64,000 bases of DNA from CAVUDO01 sp963740255 (GTDB lineage Bacteria; Actinomycetota; Actinomycetes; Mycobacteriales; Cryptosporangiaceae): positions 1,426,001-1,490,000 of the forward strand of contig CAVUDO010000002.1 of the NCBI GenBank assembly GCA_963740255.1, given 5' to 3'. The position numbers were made by a program, and so were the translations under genes. The notes under the pieces are model-generated. The model did no database searches. It worked only from the letters and a program-made list of their open reading frames with translations, and was not told where the DNA came from. Below, piece after piece: positions 1 through 10,603 of the stretch. Position 1 is the stretch's first letter. Each line of letters starts with the position of its first letter.

Positions 1-74
1 GACCTGACAAGGAGCAAGGCTCCCAACGGTCCGCCCCGGGCATCTCAGCGTGACGCTTCCCGTCCCAACGCACG

Positions 75-105
75 CCCCACCCCGGGCACCTGCCCCGGGG
101 TGGGG
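75..105. repeat. 12-bp perfect inverted repeat upstream of pilin gene
   Basis: Positions 75-86 and 94-105 are exact reverse complements around a 7-base loop, forming a very GC-rich hairpin that ends just before the Shine-Dalgarno sequence GGAGGTG (109-115) of the first gene. There is no T-tract, so it is more likely an mRNA-stabilising or regulatory hairpin, or the end of an upstream unit, than a classical terminator. Bases 1-74 show no gene. Confidence 0.5.
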
Positions 106-121
106 CCGGAGGTGAACCGCC

Positions 122-526
122 GTGTCCCACATCCCGACCCGATACCGAACCCCGACCCGACACCAAACTCCGCCCTGTTTGCGCACGCTGGCCCGCTTGG
201 GTGTCCTGACCGCGGTGAGCCTCACCGCGATCGTTCTGTTGGCCGTCCCGGCGTCAGCCGCGCGACCGTCCTCACCGGTGGTGGTGGTGGCGGTCAACGA
301 CCTGCCGACGGTGATCAACAACCTCACGACGTGGATCGTGGGGATCCTCGCCGCCGTCGCGACACTGTTTCTGACGATCGGTGGGGCCCGGTATCTGATG
401 GCCGGCGGTGACCCCAGCGAGATCGAACGGGCCAAAGGCTCACTGAAATCGGCCGGGATCGGCTACGCGCTGGCGCTGCTGGCGCCGGTGCTGCTCGGTG
501 TCCTCAAGAGCATCCTCGGCGGCTGA
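122..526 (+). CDS. VirB2/TrbC-like pilin subunit of a type IV secretion module
   Basis: A 134-residue protein. It has an N-terminal signal-like hydrophobic segment (about residues 25-45, ending PASAA) and two further hydrophobic helices (about 70-92 and 108-130) joined by a short polar loop with the motif GGARYLMAGGD. Signal peptide plus paired helices is the architecture of VirB2/TrbC pilins and of the small membrane proteins that open actinobacterial T4SS-like operons. The GTG start is chosen because GGAGGTG lies 6-12 bases upstream. It is followed immediately by a VirB6-like gene and PrgI/VirB4-type genes, so I infer it forms part of the conjugation channel or pilus. Sequence homology to VirB2 itself is not directly demonstrable by eye. 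Confidence 0.7.
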   Translation: MSHIPTRYRTPTRHQTPPCLRTLARLGVLTAVSLTAIVLLAVPASAARPSSPVVVVAVNDLPTVINNLTTWIVGILAAVATLFLTIGGARYLMAGGDPSEIERAKGSLKSAGIGYALALLAPVLLGVLKSILGG

Positions 527-527
527 G

Positions 528-1885
528 ATGGACCTGTTCTTCGACGCCGTCCTGACCTGGTTGGCCCAGGCCGTGGTCGCGGCACTGACGGGGCTGTTCG
601 ACCTGCTGTCCGCGTCGGTGTTCACCACCCCGGACGTGACTGGGTTGCCGCAGGTCGCCGACATGTCCAGCCGGGCCCTGACCGTGGTCAACGTGTCGTT
701 CGTACTGGTGATCCTGGTCGCCGGGATCACCGTCATGACCCGCGACACCGTCCAGGCCCAGTACGGCGTCGGTGAACTCGCACCCCGGCTGGTGATCGGG
801 TTCGTCGCGGCGAACTTCGCCACCCCGCTGTGCCGGGAACTCATCACCCTGGCCAACGCGTTGACCGGAGCGTTGACCGGTGACTCCCTCGGCGGCAACG
901 ACGCCATCAACCAGATGCGCACCCACGTCCTGGGTGCCGGGTCGAGCATGGGAACGAGCCTGCTCGCGTTGATCATCGGGCTGCTCATCGCGGTGCTCGC
1001 CGCGATGCTGTTGGTCAGCTGGATCGTGCGGATCGCGGTGGTGATGATCCTGGTCGCGATCGCCCCGGCCGCGCTGGCCTGCCACGCCCTGCCGTTCACC
1101 GAACCGGCCGCCCGGCTGTGGTGGCGGACCCTGCTGGGCTGCCTGGCGATCCCGATGCTCCAGGCGGTGACCCTGTTCACCGCGATCCGGGTGTTCCTCA
1201 CGACTTCAGCGAACCTGCCCGCGCTCGGCCTGCCGGGTCTGGGTGACCCGGCCAGCCTGATGAACGCGTTGGTTCTGCTGTGCCTGCTGTGGATGGTCGT
1301 GAAGATCCCCTCGCTGATGCGCCGCTACGTCACCCGCGGCGGCGGCCAGAACATGGCCGGTTCGCTCGCGCGTGTCCTCGTCGCGCAGCAGGTCACCCGT
1401 GGCCTGCGCGGTCGACTCGGCCGCCGCCGGCCCACCGCGGCGACACGTGGCCCTGATGTGGCGACGACCCAGATCCCGTACTGGAAACCGCGGCTGCCCC
1501 GCCCCACCCCCGCCAAACCGGCGACTCGAGCGACCGTCACCAAGCCCGCCGCGGCGGTGATCCGGGCGAAGGTGCCCGCCGGAGTGACTCCGGCGACGGT
1601 GCGGGCCCGCCTCGACGCCGCAACTGGCCGCAACCAGGCGGGGTCACCGGCGGCGACCGGCTGGCCCGCGACCGCAACGACCCCGGCAACGACAACGCGG
1701 TCAGCCTCATCCCGCTCGACCGCGTCGCGGCCGGCACCGGCCCGCGGACGGCTTACCGGCACCGGCTGGCCGACCACGCCACCGATCCGACCCGGTCGGC
1801 CACGCCCCGCAGCCGCGGCACCCGAGCCAGCACGTCGGCCGGCGTCCGAGGACTCCCCGGACCGGAGGACCGTGATGAACGCTGA
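528..1885 (+). CDS. VirB6/TrbL-like polytopic membrane protein (frame-disrupted near 3' end)
   Basis: About 450 residues. The N-terminal 260 residues contain six or so hydrophobic helices, separated by loops such as TRDTVQAQYGVGELAPRL, matching the VirB6/TrbL class that forms the inner-membrane part of type IV secretion channels. The C-terminal third is Arg/Pro/Ala-rich and cytoplasmic. The start ATG at 528 overlaps the pilin stop region. The frame used to about 1630 degenerates into low-complexity sequence, whereas another frame from there on reads plausibly (GGDRLARDRNDPGNDNA) and stops at 1885, 11 bases into the next gene. I infer a single frame disruption around 1620-1650. Confidence 0.65.
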
Positions 1886-2829
1886 CTACGAACAGGCCCG
1901 CACACCGGTGCCCGCCGACATCGACGCACCGGACAAGCTCCTCTACGGCCTGACCGCCCGACAGGTCGCGATCCTGGCCGCCGCCGCTGGCCTGTGTTAC
2001 CTGGTGTGGCAGGGCATCGGCACCCGGGTGCCGCTGCCGGTCGTCGCCGCGGTCATCATCCCGATTCTCGGTGTCGCCGCCGCGGTCGCGCTCGGCCGCC
2101 GCGACGGACTGCCGTTGGACGCGTGGCTGCGCGCAGCCCTCCGCTACCACCGCGCGCCCCGGCGGGCCGTGGCGGCCGCGGGCGAGATATCCGCGGTCCC
2201 GACCTGGGCGCCTGAGATCGACCGCGGAGCCCGGTCCACGACCAGCGGCACTGCGACTGCCCGCCCACGCCATCGCCGGCGACGGTGTGATCGACCTGGG
2301 CGGGTCCGCGGCGGTGATCGTCGCGGCTGGCACGGTCAACCTCGGGCTGCGCACCGGGGCGGAGCAGGCCGCGCTGATCGGCGGCTACGCCTCCTGGCTG
2401 CATTCGCTGACCGGCCCGGTCCAGGTCGTCGTGTCCGCCCGGCGGGTCGACCTGACCGGCCACGCCCAACGTGTCGCCGAGGCCGCAGACCACCTGCCGC
2501 ACGCCGCACTGGCCGACGCCGCGCTGGACTACGCCGACTTCCTCACCGAGCTGGCCGCGGACCGGGATCCGCTCGGCCGGACCGTCACGATCACCTGCAC
2601 CGCGACCGGTGAGCACGCCGCCGGTGTGGAGGCGATGCGCCGCGCCGAGCACACCGCCGCCGCCCTCGCCCCGCTCGGAGTGCACACCCGGGTGCTCGAC
2701 GGGGCGACCGCACTCGCCGCGCTGACCACCGCCGTCGACCCGTACCCGGACGCCGACGCCAGCTGGGGCCGGGCCCTGCCCGAGTCCCCGATCACCGCCA
2801 CAGCGTTGCGTTCCGCGGATTGGAGCTGA
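1875..2829 (+). CDS. PrgI-family / SCO6880-like T4SS accessory protein (one frame disruption)
   Basis: The N-terminus (MNADYEQARTPVPADIDAPD, then KLLYGLTARQVAILAAAAGL) shows the PrgI-family pattern. A soluble leader is followed by 'LTxRQ' and two membrane helices (about residues 32-75). A cytoplasmic domain of about 210 residues follows, beginning LRLPAHAIAGDGVIDLGG. In actinobacterial conjugation operons this protein sits between the VirB6-like and VirB4-like genes, as here. The reading frame changes by +1 at about 2220-2245; both halves are family-like, so an indel is the simplest explanation. It ends two bases before the VirB4-like start. Confidence 0.65.
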
Positions 2830-2831
2830 CC

Positions 2832-4684
2832 ATGACCAGCCAAGAGTGTTCTCAGTTGCGCCACGACGGAACCGCCGCGAGCCGCTGGAAGGGATCGCGT
2901 AGCTCCGCCGGTGGCGGGTCGTTGGCGGCGGTGACCGGTCCCGCCGCAATCGAGGTGTCCCCGGGGTGTCTGCGGGTCGGGGACGGCTACGCCGCGACGC
3001 TGGTCGTGACCGGCTACCCGGCCGAGGTCGGCCCCGCGTGGCTGGAGCCGTTGCTGTCCTGGCCGGGGCGCGTCGACGTGGCGATGCACATCGACCCGAT
3101 ACCCGGTGAGGCCGCCGCGACCCGGCTGCGTAAGCAACGCGCCCGCCTGGAGTCGGTGCGGCGCCTGGACGCCGACAAAGGCCGCCTCAACGATCCGGTC
3201 ACCGACGCCGCCGCCGAGGACGCCGCGGACCTGGCCGACCGGGTCGCCCGCGGCGCGGCGAAGCTGTTCCAGGTCGGGCTGTACCTGACGGTGCACTCCC
3301 CGACCCGCACGGAGCTCGTCGAAGCCGTCGCGCAGGTCCGCGCGGCCGCCGCCTCGGTGCTGCTCGACATCCAACCGGCGACGTGGCGGCAGCTGCAGGG
3401 CTGGACCTCCACGCTTCCGCTGGGCGATGACGGCCTGCGGATGCGCCGCGTGTTCGACTCCGACGCCCTCGCCGCGAGCTTCCCCCTCGCCAGCGCGGAC
3501 CTGCCCGCACCGCTGCCCGGCGAAACCGCGCCCACGGGTGGGGTGCTGTACGGGGTCAACGCCGCCAGCCAGGGCATCGTCTGGTGGGACCGGTGGACCT
3601 GCGACAACCACAACTCCGTCGTCCTGGCCCGCTCCGGCGCCGGGAAGTCCTACCTCGTCAAGCTCGAAGTCCTCCGGTCGCTCTACAGCCGGGGTGCAGG
3701 TCGCGGTCATCGACCCCGAGGACGAGTACCGGCGCCTGGCCGACTGCCGTCGGCGGCACCACCATCAGCCTCGGCGCCGACGGGATCCGCGTCAACCCGC
3801 TCGACCTGCCAGCTGGGGACAGCCGCCCCGACGCGCTGACCCGACGGGCCCTGTTCCTGCACACCCTCGTCGGCGTGCTCCTCGGCGAACAGCCGCCACC
3901 TGGGGAGCGGGCCGCGCTGGATTCGGCGATCATCACCACCTACGCCGCCGCGGGCATCAACACCGACCCCGCCACGTGGACCCGGCCCGCGCCGCTGCTG
4001 CGCGACCTCACCGCCACGCTGTCCTCCGCAGCAGAGACCGATCCGGCCGCGGGGATGCTCGCCGCACGGCTCGCGCCGTGGACGCACGGATCGTTCAAGT
4101 CGCTGTTCGACGGGCCGACCACGTTCGTGCCGCGGGGGCATCTGGTGGTGTGGTCGACCCGGCAACTCCCCGACGAACTCCGCGCCGCCGGGATGCTGCT
4201 CGCCCTGGACGCGATCTGGCGCGACATCGACACCCCCACCACCACCCGCACCGGCGCGGAGCGGGTCGGGCCGCGGCGGCTGGTCGTCGTGGACGAGGCG
4301 TGGACGCTGCTCCGCGACGGCGACGGCGCCCGGTTCCTCTACCGACTGGCCAAGGCCGCCCGCAAGCGGCGCGCCGGGCTCGCCGTGGTCACCCAGGACG
4401 CCGCGGACCTCCTCGGGTCCGAACTCGGCCAGGCCGTCGTGGCGAACGCCGCGACGCAGATCCTGATGCGCCAGGCACCGCAGGCGATCGAGGCGATCGC
4501 GGACACGTTCGGCCTGACCGGCGGCGAGGCGCGGATGCTGCTCGCCGCCGGCCGCGGCCAAGCCCTCCTGCTGGCCGGCTCGGACCGGGTCGCCTTCCAG
4601 ACCGTCGCGTCACCGGCTGAGCATCTTCTCGCCGCCGGTCTGGCGGACCTCACCGACGCCGACGACACCGACGTCGAGTTCTGA
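2832..4684 (+). CDS. VirB4-like conjugation ATPase (two frame disruptions)
   Basis: A cytoplasmic motor ATPase that powers assembly or transport in type IV secretion. The N-terminal half (about 200 residues) is the VirB4/TraC-like domain. The Walker A motif ARSGAGKSY follows the typical 'NHNSVVLARSG' lead-in near base 3620. The nucleotide strand VAVIDPEDEYRRL follows, and Walker B is RLVVVDEAWTLL near base 4290. The C-terminal QDAADLL and GLTGGEARMLL segments also fit the family. The frame moves by +1 at about 3690 and again at about 3750, within about 60 bases, while all motifs remain intact. The gene runs straight from the PrgI-like gene and precedes the coupling protein. Confidence 0.85.
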
Positions 4685-4702
4685 ACCGGATCGGAGAAAC
4701 CC

Positions 4703-7423
4703 ATGCGCACCCTGCCCGTGCTCCATGCCCTGCCCGTGTTGCACGGGCACCCCTCCTGAACGCGGTGCCGCTGCGGCCACCGGTGACCCCTGTGCCGTCA
4801 CCGTCGCCGTCTGGGTCGGTTCCGCCGCACCTGGTCCCGGTCGACCCGCCCCGGTCCCCGCTGCTCGACGTACTCACCGACGCGGCGGCTGGGTGGCCGA
4901 TCGGCCGTGGCTCGCCGCCCTCGCCGCCGCCCTGCTCGTCGCCGGTCAGGTCGCGGCGGCGGGGGTGTGGCGGTGGCGGCACCGGCGGTGGACCCGGCAC
5001 GCCCAGCAGATCCTGCTCACCCCACCCCCCGAGGTCGACCCGGCCGGTGCCTCGGCGTGGTGGGCGAACCTGGCCGAGCTGCTCACCCCGGCCCGGTGGC
5101 GACGCGTCCTCTACGGCACGCCGCATGTCGCGGTGGAGTACCGGTGGGCCGGGCGGGAACTCACCATCCTCGTCTGGGTGCCCGGCACCGTTGCGGCGGG
5201 TCCGGTCGCCGCCGCGATCCGCGCCGCCTGGCCCGGAGCCGCCACCACCATCACCGACGCCACCCCACCCCTACCCGCGGCCAGCCGCGGCGGCGTGTCG
5301 GCAGTCGGTGGGGCGCTCGTCGCGGGCCGGCCGGCCTGGTACCCGCTGCGCACCGACCACGACACCGACCCGACCCGCGCACTTGTCGCCGCCGGCTCCG
5401 GGTCTGCACCGCCACGAGCGGGCCTGCGTGCAGATCCTCGCCCGACCCGCCACACCCCGCCAGGTCACCAGGCTGCGGCCACGGCGCGGCGGCGCTGCGG
5501 ACCGGCCGCCCACCGACCCGCCTGAGCGACCCGACCGATGTGGCTGCGGGGCGTCCTCAACGTCGTCGAAGGCACTGGCCACGTCGACTCGAACCACGCC
5601 CACGCATCGCGGCGCTACTGGTCGGCCGCGCAGCGCTGGCCGATCCGCTGCGGGAGCGCGACGCGCGGGCCGGCTTGGACAAGACCGCCGGGCCGCAGTG
5701 GGAGGTCGCGGTCCGCTTCGCCGTCGCCACACGCCGGCCGGGCAACGCCGATCCGAGCGAGGGCGACCGGAGACCGTCAAGCGGCGCCTGGTGACCGTGG
5801 CGCACGGGTTGGCGTCGGCCTACGGCGCCTACACCGCCGGGAACCGGCTCCGCCGCATCCGCCTCCCACATCCCGTCGCGGTGTTGGCGGCCCGGCCGCT
5901 GCGCCGAGGGTTCCTCCTCTCAGCGGTCGAGCTGGCCGCGGTCGCCGGGTTGCCCGTCGACGTGGCGGTGCCGGGCCTGGACCGGGCCCGGGCGAAGGCC
6001 AGTCCCGCGCCGGTCGCGGTCCCCGCCGGTGGGCGCGGGGTGAAGGTGCTGGGTCGGGCCGAGGCCGGCGGGCACAGCGTCGGCGCTGTCGGTCGTCGAC
6101 GCCCGCCAGCACGTGCACCTGCTCGGTACGACCGGGTCGGGCAAGTCCACCCTGATGTGCAACATGATCCTCGACGACATCCACGCCGGCCGCGGCGTCG
6201 TGGTCATCGACCCCAAAGGCGACCTCGCGCATCGACGTCCTGGACCGGTTGCCGGCCTACGCGTGGCCGACCGGGTGGTGCTCATCGACCCCGACCAGCC
6301 CCGGCGGCGCGACGTTCAACCCGCTGGCAGGCGTCGACCACGACCTGGTCGTCGACAACATCGTGTCGATCTTCGCCAGCATCTTCACCCGGCACTGGGG
6401 CCCGCGCATCGACGACGTGCTGCGGGTGGCGTGCCTGACCCTGATGCGCCACCCCAACGCGACGCTGACGATGGTGCCGCCGCTGCTCAACGACAAGCAG
6501 TTCCGGGCGCCGTTCACCGTCGGGTTGGACGACCCGGAAGGGCTGAAGGGGTTCTGGGAGTGGTTCGAGTCCACCCCGCCGCAGCTACGCGCGCAGGTCA
6601 TCGGCCCGGTCCTGGCCCGGCTGCGGTCGTTCCTGCTGCGCGATTTCGTCCGCCGACACCCTGGGCGCCCCGAAGTCCTCGTTCGACATGGGCAAGGTGC
6701 TCGACCACGGCGGGATCCTCATCGCCCGCCTGCCCAAGGGGCAGATCGGCGAGGAAACCGCGAAGCTGATGGGCTCGTTCGTGTTCGCCTCGAGTCTGGC
6801 AGGCCGCGACCGCCCGCGCCCGCATACCCGAGCACGGCCCGCCGCGACGCCACCGTTTACGTCGACGAGGCCCAGAACGTCCTCAACCTCGCCGGGTCGG
6901 TCGGGGACATGCTCGCCGAGGCCCGCGGCTACCACCTGAGCCTGGTGCTGGCGCACCAGAACCTCACCCAGCTGCCCCGGGAGACCCAGCTCGCGCTCTC
7001 GGCCAACGCCCGGAACAAGCTCTTCTTCTCCTGCTCCCCCGAGGACGCCCGCCAGCTCGCCCTGCATACCCTGCCCGAACTCGACGAACACGACCTGTCC
7101 CACCTCGGCAAGCCTACACCGCCGCCGCCCGCTCTGGTCGCCGACGCCGGGAAACCGCCGCGTTCACCCTGCGCACCAACCCGCCCCGCGACCCGGTCGG
7201 TCAGGCCGCCGGATCCGGCAGGCCGTGGCCCGCCCCGAACCGGAGCGGACCGGGTCGAAGCGATCAACCACCCAGACCACCGACCCCGGCCCCGCGCCTG
7301 CAGCAAGGGTCGGGCGTGGGGTCAGGGCCAGCTACGGGCGCGACTACGGGCGCATCCCCGGTGCCGTCCCGCGACGGCCAAGGACCGCTGGTTGGTTCAT
7401 CACCGCAGGTCACAGACCCATGA
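4703..7423 (+). CDS. Type IV coupling-protein-like ATPase (TraD/VirD4 role), heavily frame-disrupted
   Basis: Reconstructed across several frames. There is a short N-terminus, one membrane helix (VADRPWLAALAAALLVAGQV) and a long linker domain. The P-loop is LLGTTGSGKSTLM near 6120, followed by GVVVIDPKGDL, VLIDPDQP, GGATFNPLAGVDHDLVVD and Walker B TVYVDEAQNVLNLAG near 6860. A conserved sensor segment (SLVLAHQNLTQLPRE) follows. This is the actinobacterial conjugative DNA-transfer ATPase that brings substrate to the channel. About a dozen frame changes occur (for example near 4760, 4885, 5400, 5605, 5775, 6085, 6230-6305, 6655, 6840 and 7112). The end at 7423 is supported by an ATGA overlap with the next start. 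As written it could not be expressed, so it is either sequence error or a pseudogene. Confidence 0.7.
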
Positions 7424-8413
7424 CCGACCCAGTGACCCAGCCCCGACATATCCCCAAGGGGGATACCTCTCTACCGGGGGGTTCTCCCCGGCGCGTCTCG
7501 CCGACTCGCTCCTCCCGGGCAACCTCGCAGTCCCTGATCGGGCTCTCGTGGCGGCTGCAACCCCGCGACTACGTCCTCGCCCAGCTCCTCGACGAACACC
7601 GGGTCCTGACCACCGACCAGATCGCCTCGGTCCTGTTCACCTCACCACGAACCTGCCGCAACCGCCTCGACGTGCTGCGCCGCGCCGGGTTCATCGACTC
7701 GTTCATCCCGGTGCACGCCGCGGGTTCGGGCCGGCAACCCGTGCACTGGGTGCCGGGGCTGTTCTCCGCCCGCTACGTCGCGTTGTCCCGCGACGAACGC
7801 CCACCCACCGCGCAGGTTCCTGCGGGAACGCCAGGACAGCATGGTCGCCAACAGCCATCTGGCCCACACCGTCGGGGCGAACCAGTTCTTCCTCGACCTG
7901 CTCACCACCGCCCGAACCCACCCAGGGGTCCGGCTGGCCCGCTGGTGGGGCAGCGCCCGGGCCGCCGCCGCGCTGGGTCGACGGGTCCGCCCCGACGGGC
8001 ACGGCGTCTGGGCCGAGCACGGGCACCAGGTCGGGTTCTTCCTCGAACACGACACCGGAACCGAAACCCTCGGACGCCTCGTCGGGAAGGTCGAGCCCTA
8101 CGCCCGGCTGCGCCGCGGCGGCGGCCCGGACTACCCGCTGCTGTTCTGGCTGCCCAGCACCGCCCGGGAAACCAACCTGCACAAGCGCCTGGCCGCGGTC
8201 GAACGGTCCGGGCTGACCGTGGCCACCGCCACCCGCGAACACGCACGGCCGACACCGGGCCGGCCGGCGCGGTGTGGCGGGTCGCCGGCAACGGCCGCCG
8301 CCGCCTCGCCCTGGCCGAACTGCCCAGCCGTCCCGGGCGAACCCGGGCCCTACCACCCCGGGCCGGCCACCGCCGAACAGGACCCGCTGTACCTGCTCCA
8401 CCCCGCCAGCTGA
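7420..8413 (+). CDS. Replication-relaxation family protein (relaxase-associated), frame-disrupted
   Basis: The N-terminus has the winged-helix segment typical of this family: YVLAQLLDEHRVLTTDQIA, then VLFTSPRTCRNRLDVLRRAG. The family continues with HTVGANQFFLDLL and RPDGHGVW, both visible here, and a closing acidic/PLYLL tail. In actinobacterial plasmids and integrative elements these proteins replace or assist relaxases next to the coupling ATPase. The ATG overlaps the preceding stop (ATGA), implying coupled translation. Frame changes at about 7820, 8245 and 8330 split it into pieces, each clearly belonging to the same protein. The exact start could also be the later in-frame codons near 7540. 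Confidence 0.75.
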
Positions 8414-8437
8414 CTCTCCTGGGGAAGGTCCGGTCCG

Positions 8438-8562
8438 TACCCAACTGGGCGAATCAGCCGGTCCGGCCGCGGATCATCGAGCTACCCAACTGGGATCGCC
8501 GTGCTACCCAACTATGCAGCTCACAGCCCTGGCCGCGTCGGCGGGCCCGCCAGTTGGGTTGG
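8438..8562. repeat. Cluster of TACCCAACTGGG-type short repeats (iteron/operator-like)
   Basis: In the gene-free stretch after the replication-relaxation gene, TACCCAACTGGG occurs at 8438-8449 and 8483-8494. A variant TACCCAACTATG lies at 8505-8516, and the inverted form CCAGTTGGGTTGGG starts at 8550. Direct and inverted copies of a 10-12-base unit beside a relaxation gene suggest a protein-binding array, such as an operator, origin or transfer origin. The rest of 8414-8885 holds no recognisable gene. Confidence 0.45.
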
Positions 8563-8885
8563 GCGGTTACGGTCAGGGCTCTTCCTAGAAGACCACCTGC
8601 ACCACCCCGGGCGCCCGGCGCCACGGATGCGCGATCCGCACCACGCCCACCGGCTCAACCCGGTCGGCCGCGGACCACATCCGCTGACCCCCGCCCAACC
8701 GCAACACCGCCCAACCCGCAACACCAGCTGTTGACCTGTCGACGACTCCTCGGTCACCCTCTCGGCTTCTGGCCGAACCCAACCCACCCCGGCCCTTTCA
8801 GGCCATGACGCGTACCCGCGTGCTGAACCCGCGCGGGTTCAAACGCATGCGCTGTCCGCGTCACCACCCCCTGTTGGAGGTAGTG

Positions 8886-9865
8886 ATGACGTCTGCGTCT
8901 CGAACCGTTCTGGTGTGCCTGCCGGCACGCACCGACCGCGAGCAGCTCGCCGGCTGGCCGCGCCGTTCGACGAGGCTCTCGACGTCGAGCCCTACCCCTT
9001 CTACCTCAACGACACCCCGCAGCGCTTCGCCCAGTCCGCACTCTCGGGCACCCTCACCAGCCTGGACGTCAACGATCCGGACCTGACCTGGGAGCAAATC
9101 GTGCCGGTCTACAACGATCTCGTCGCGACCCAGGACAGCGGTGAGAAGCCGCTGCACGTGGACGGGGAAGGCCGAGCGTATGAGCTGACCACCTACAACC
9201 CGGACTCGAAGTGGGACTGGTACAGCATCGGTGGACGCTGGTCGGGTCACTTCCTCGCCCGCACCGACCTGACCGCCGAACAGCACAGGCAGCTGATCAA
9301 CCCCCAAGAAGAGGACGACGAGTCAGACGACCCGGGTATGCGCTGCGACGGCGGCCCGGTCGGGCTGCTGGATCTGGCCGGGATGCGCACGAAGGGCCGC
9401 CACGCCGCCACCGCCGCCTACGACACGTGGACCAGCGTCGTCGCTGGTACCCCGCCGGTGAGGGACTGGGCAGGCTTCCAGGAGCGTCACCTGGCTGACC
9501 CGACCGGCTACCCGATCCGAACCGCCCGCGAGGACTTCTTCGACCAACCCCGGATCAAGGCCGTGCAGGCACACGACGCCGCGCACCCCGCCGAGGCGTT
9601 GGGTGGATGGTCGGGCGTCACCGATGTGGTCGAGGAGTTCCAACTCGGCCACCGGGACTACCTCGACCTGTGCACCGGTCAGGCAGTCCTCGGGCACGCG
9701 TTGCTGCGCCTGGACCGGCAGTGGGTCGAGCCGGGACGGATGGGCTGGTTCGGCGTCAGCACCGATACCGCCGCTGACCGCCTCGAATACACCCGCGCCG
9801 CGACGGCGTACCTCGACGACCTCGGCCCACACACGGTGCTCGTCAGCGTCGACTGCCACATCTGA
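8886..9865 (+). CDS. Hypothetical protein of the conjugative element (one frame disruption)
   Basis: About 325 residues, soluble and acidic. The start is set by GGAGG at 8876-8880, six bases before ATG. The first 20 residues (RTVLVCLPARTDREQLAG) are in one frame and continue in another from about 8960 (APFDEALDVEPYPFYL). Visible features are an aromatic-rich segment (NPDSKWDWYSIGGRWSGHF), an acidic patch (EEDDESDDP) and MRCDGGPVGLLDLAGMRTKG. The 'WDWYxIGGRW' segment recurs in uncharacterised actinobacterial mobile-element proteins, from memory. No function can be assigned. It lies alone between two gaps, so it is probably its own transcription unit. Confidence 0.6.
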
Positions 9866-10020
9866 CCGCCCTCGCCGATTGTGCTCTCCGCCTCCCACCA
9901 GGCGCCGAACGTCAACTGTTCCCGCGCCGGTCGAGCCCCAGGGCATGACCGGCTTTCCCCTGTCCGCGTGATCACGGTCGGGCCTGCCACCGGTCCGGCC
10001 GGGACAGAAAGGAGAAAGTA

Positions 10021-10179
10021 ATGAGGACAACAGCCGCGGTCGGGTGGTGTGGGCTCGTCACCCAGGCCCACGCGCTCATACCCAACGCCATCACCGAGAG
10101 CCGGCTTCGACGGCATCCCGCCGGCATTGCGCGGCCCACCGCGCGCCTCACCCGCAGCGCGCGACTGCGTCGTTCATGA
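10021..10179 (+). CDS. Small basic 52-aa protein, translationally coupled to the next gene
   Basis: A short open frame with a strong AAGGAG Shine-Dalgarno (10009-10014), 6 bases before ATG. Its TGA overlaps the ATG of the following winged-helix gene (ATGA). The product is Arg/Ala-rich without recognisable domains. The ribosome site and overlap are the main reasons to call it; it may be a leader peptide that only couples translation. Confidence 0.45.
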   Translation: MRTTAAVGWCGLVTQAHALIPNAITESRLRRHPAGIARPTARLTRSARLRRS

Positions 10180-10496
10180 CCGGCCCGTTCCCGCGGCGCC
10201 GAAGCCGGACCGGCCGCGGGCTGGCGACCATGGTCGCCGCCACGCGCGGAACCCGCCGACCGAGGCTGCCCGCAGGGCAACTCCGGACGTTGGTCGCCGC
10301 TCACCTCGACGCTCACCCCGGCTCGGACTTCAGCCCGTACGAGATCGCTCAGGTGCTCCGCTGCTCCCACGGGGCGGTCGCCAACGCCTGCGTGCGCCTG
10401 GTCGATCTCGGTCAGGCCCGAATCGCCCAGCAGGCACCCCGCCGCTACCAGAACGCCAGCACACCACCGCCGAAATCCGAGCCTCGCACCGACTGA
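10176..10496 (+). CDS. Small winged-helix DNA-binding protein
   Basis: 106 residues. After a basic N-terminus, the segment LRTLVAAHLDAHPGSDFSPY, then EIAQVLRCSHGAVANACVRL, then VDLGQARI has the spacing of a winged helix-turn-helix. Its 'SPYEIAQVLRCSHGAVANA' part would be the recognition region. Proteins of this size and pattern are common in actinobacterial plasmids and integrative elements and probably regulate the element's own genes. The start overlaps the preceding stop. The C-terminal tail is disordered and Pro-rich. Confidence 0.6.
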   Translation: MTGPFPRRRSRTGRGLATMVAATRGTRRPRLPAGQLRTLVAAHLDAHPGSDFSPYEIAQVLRCSHGAVANACVRLVDLGQARIAQQAPRRYQNASTPPPKSEPRTD

Positions 10497-10603
10497 GGCG
10501 CCCAACCCGCCCGACCCGTGTCACCACTCGACGACGGGGCCCGGGGGCGGGCCCTTGCCTGCCAGCACGATCCGCCCCCGGCGCTCCGGAACGGAGCCCA
10601 ACC

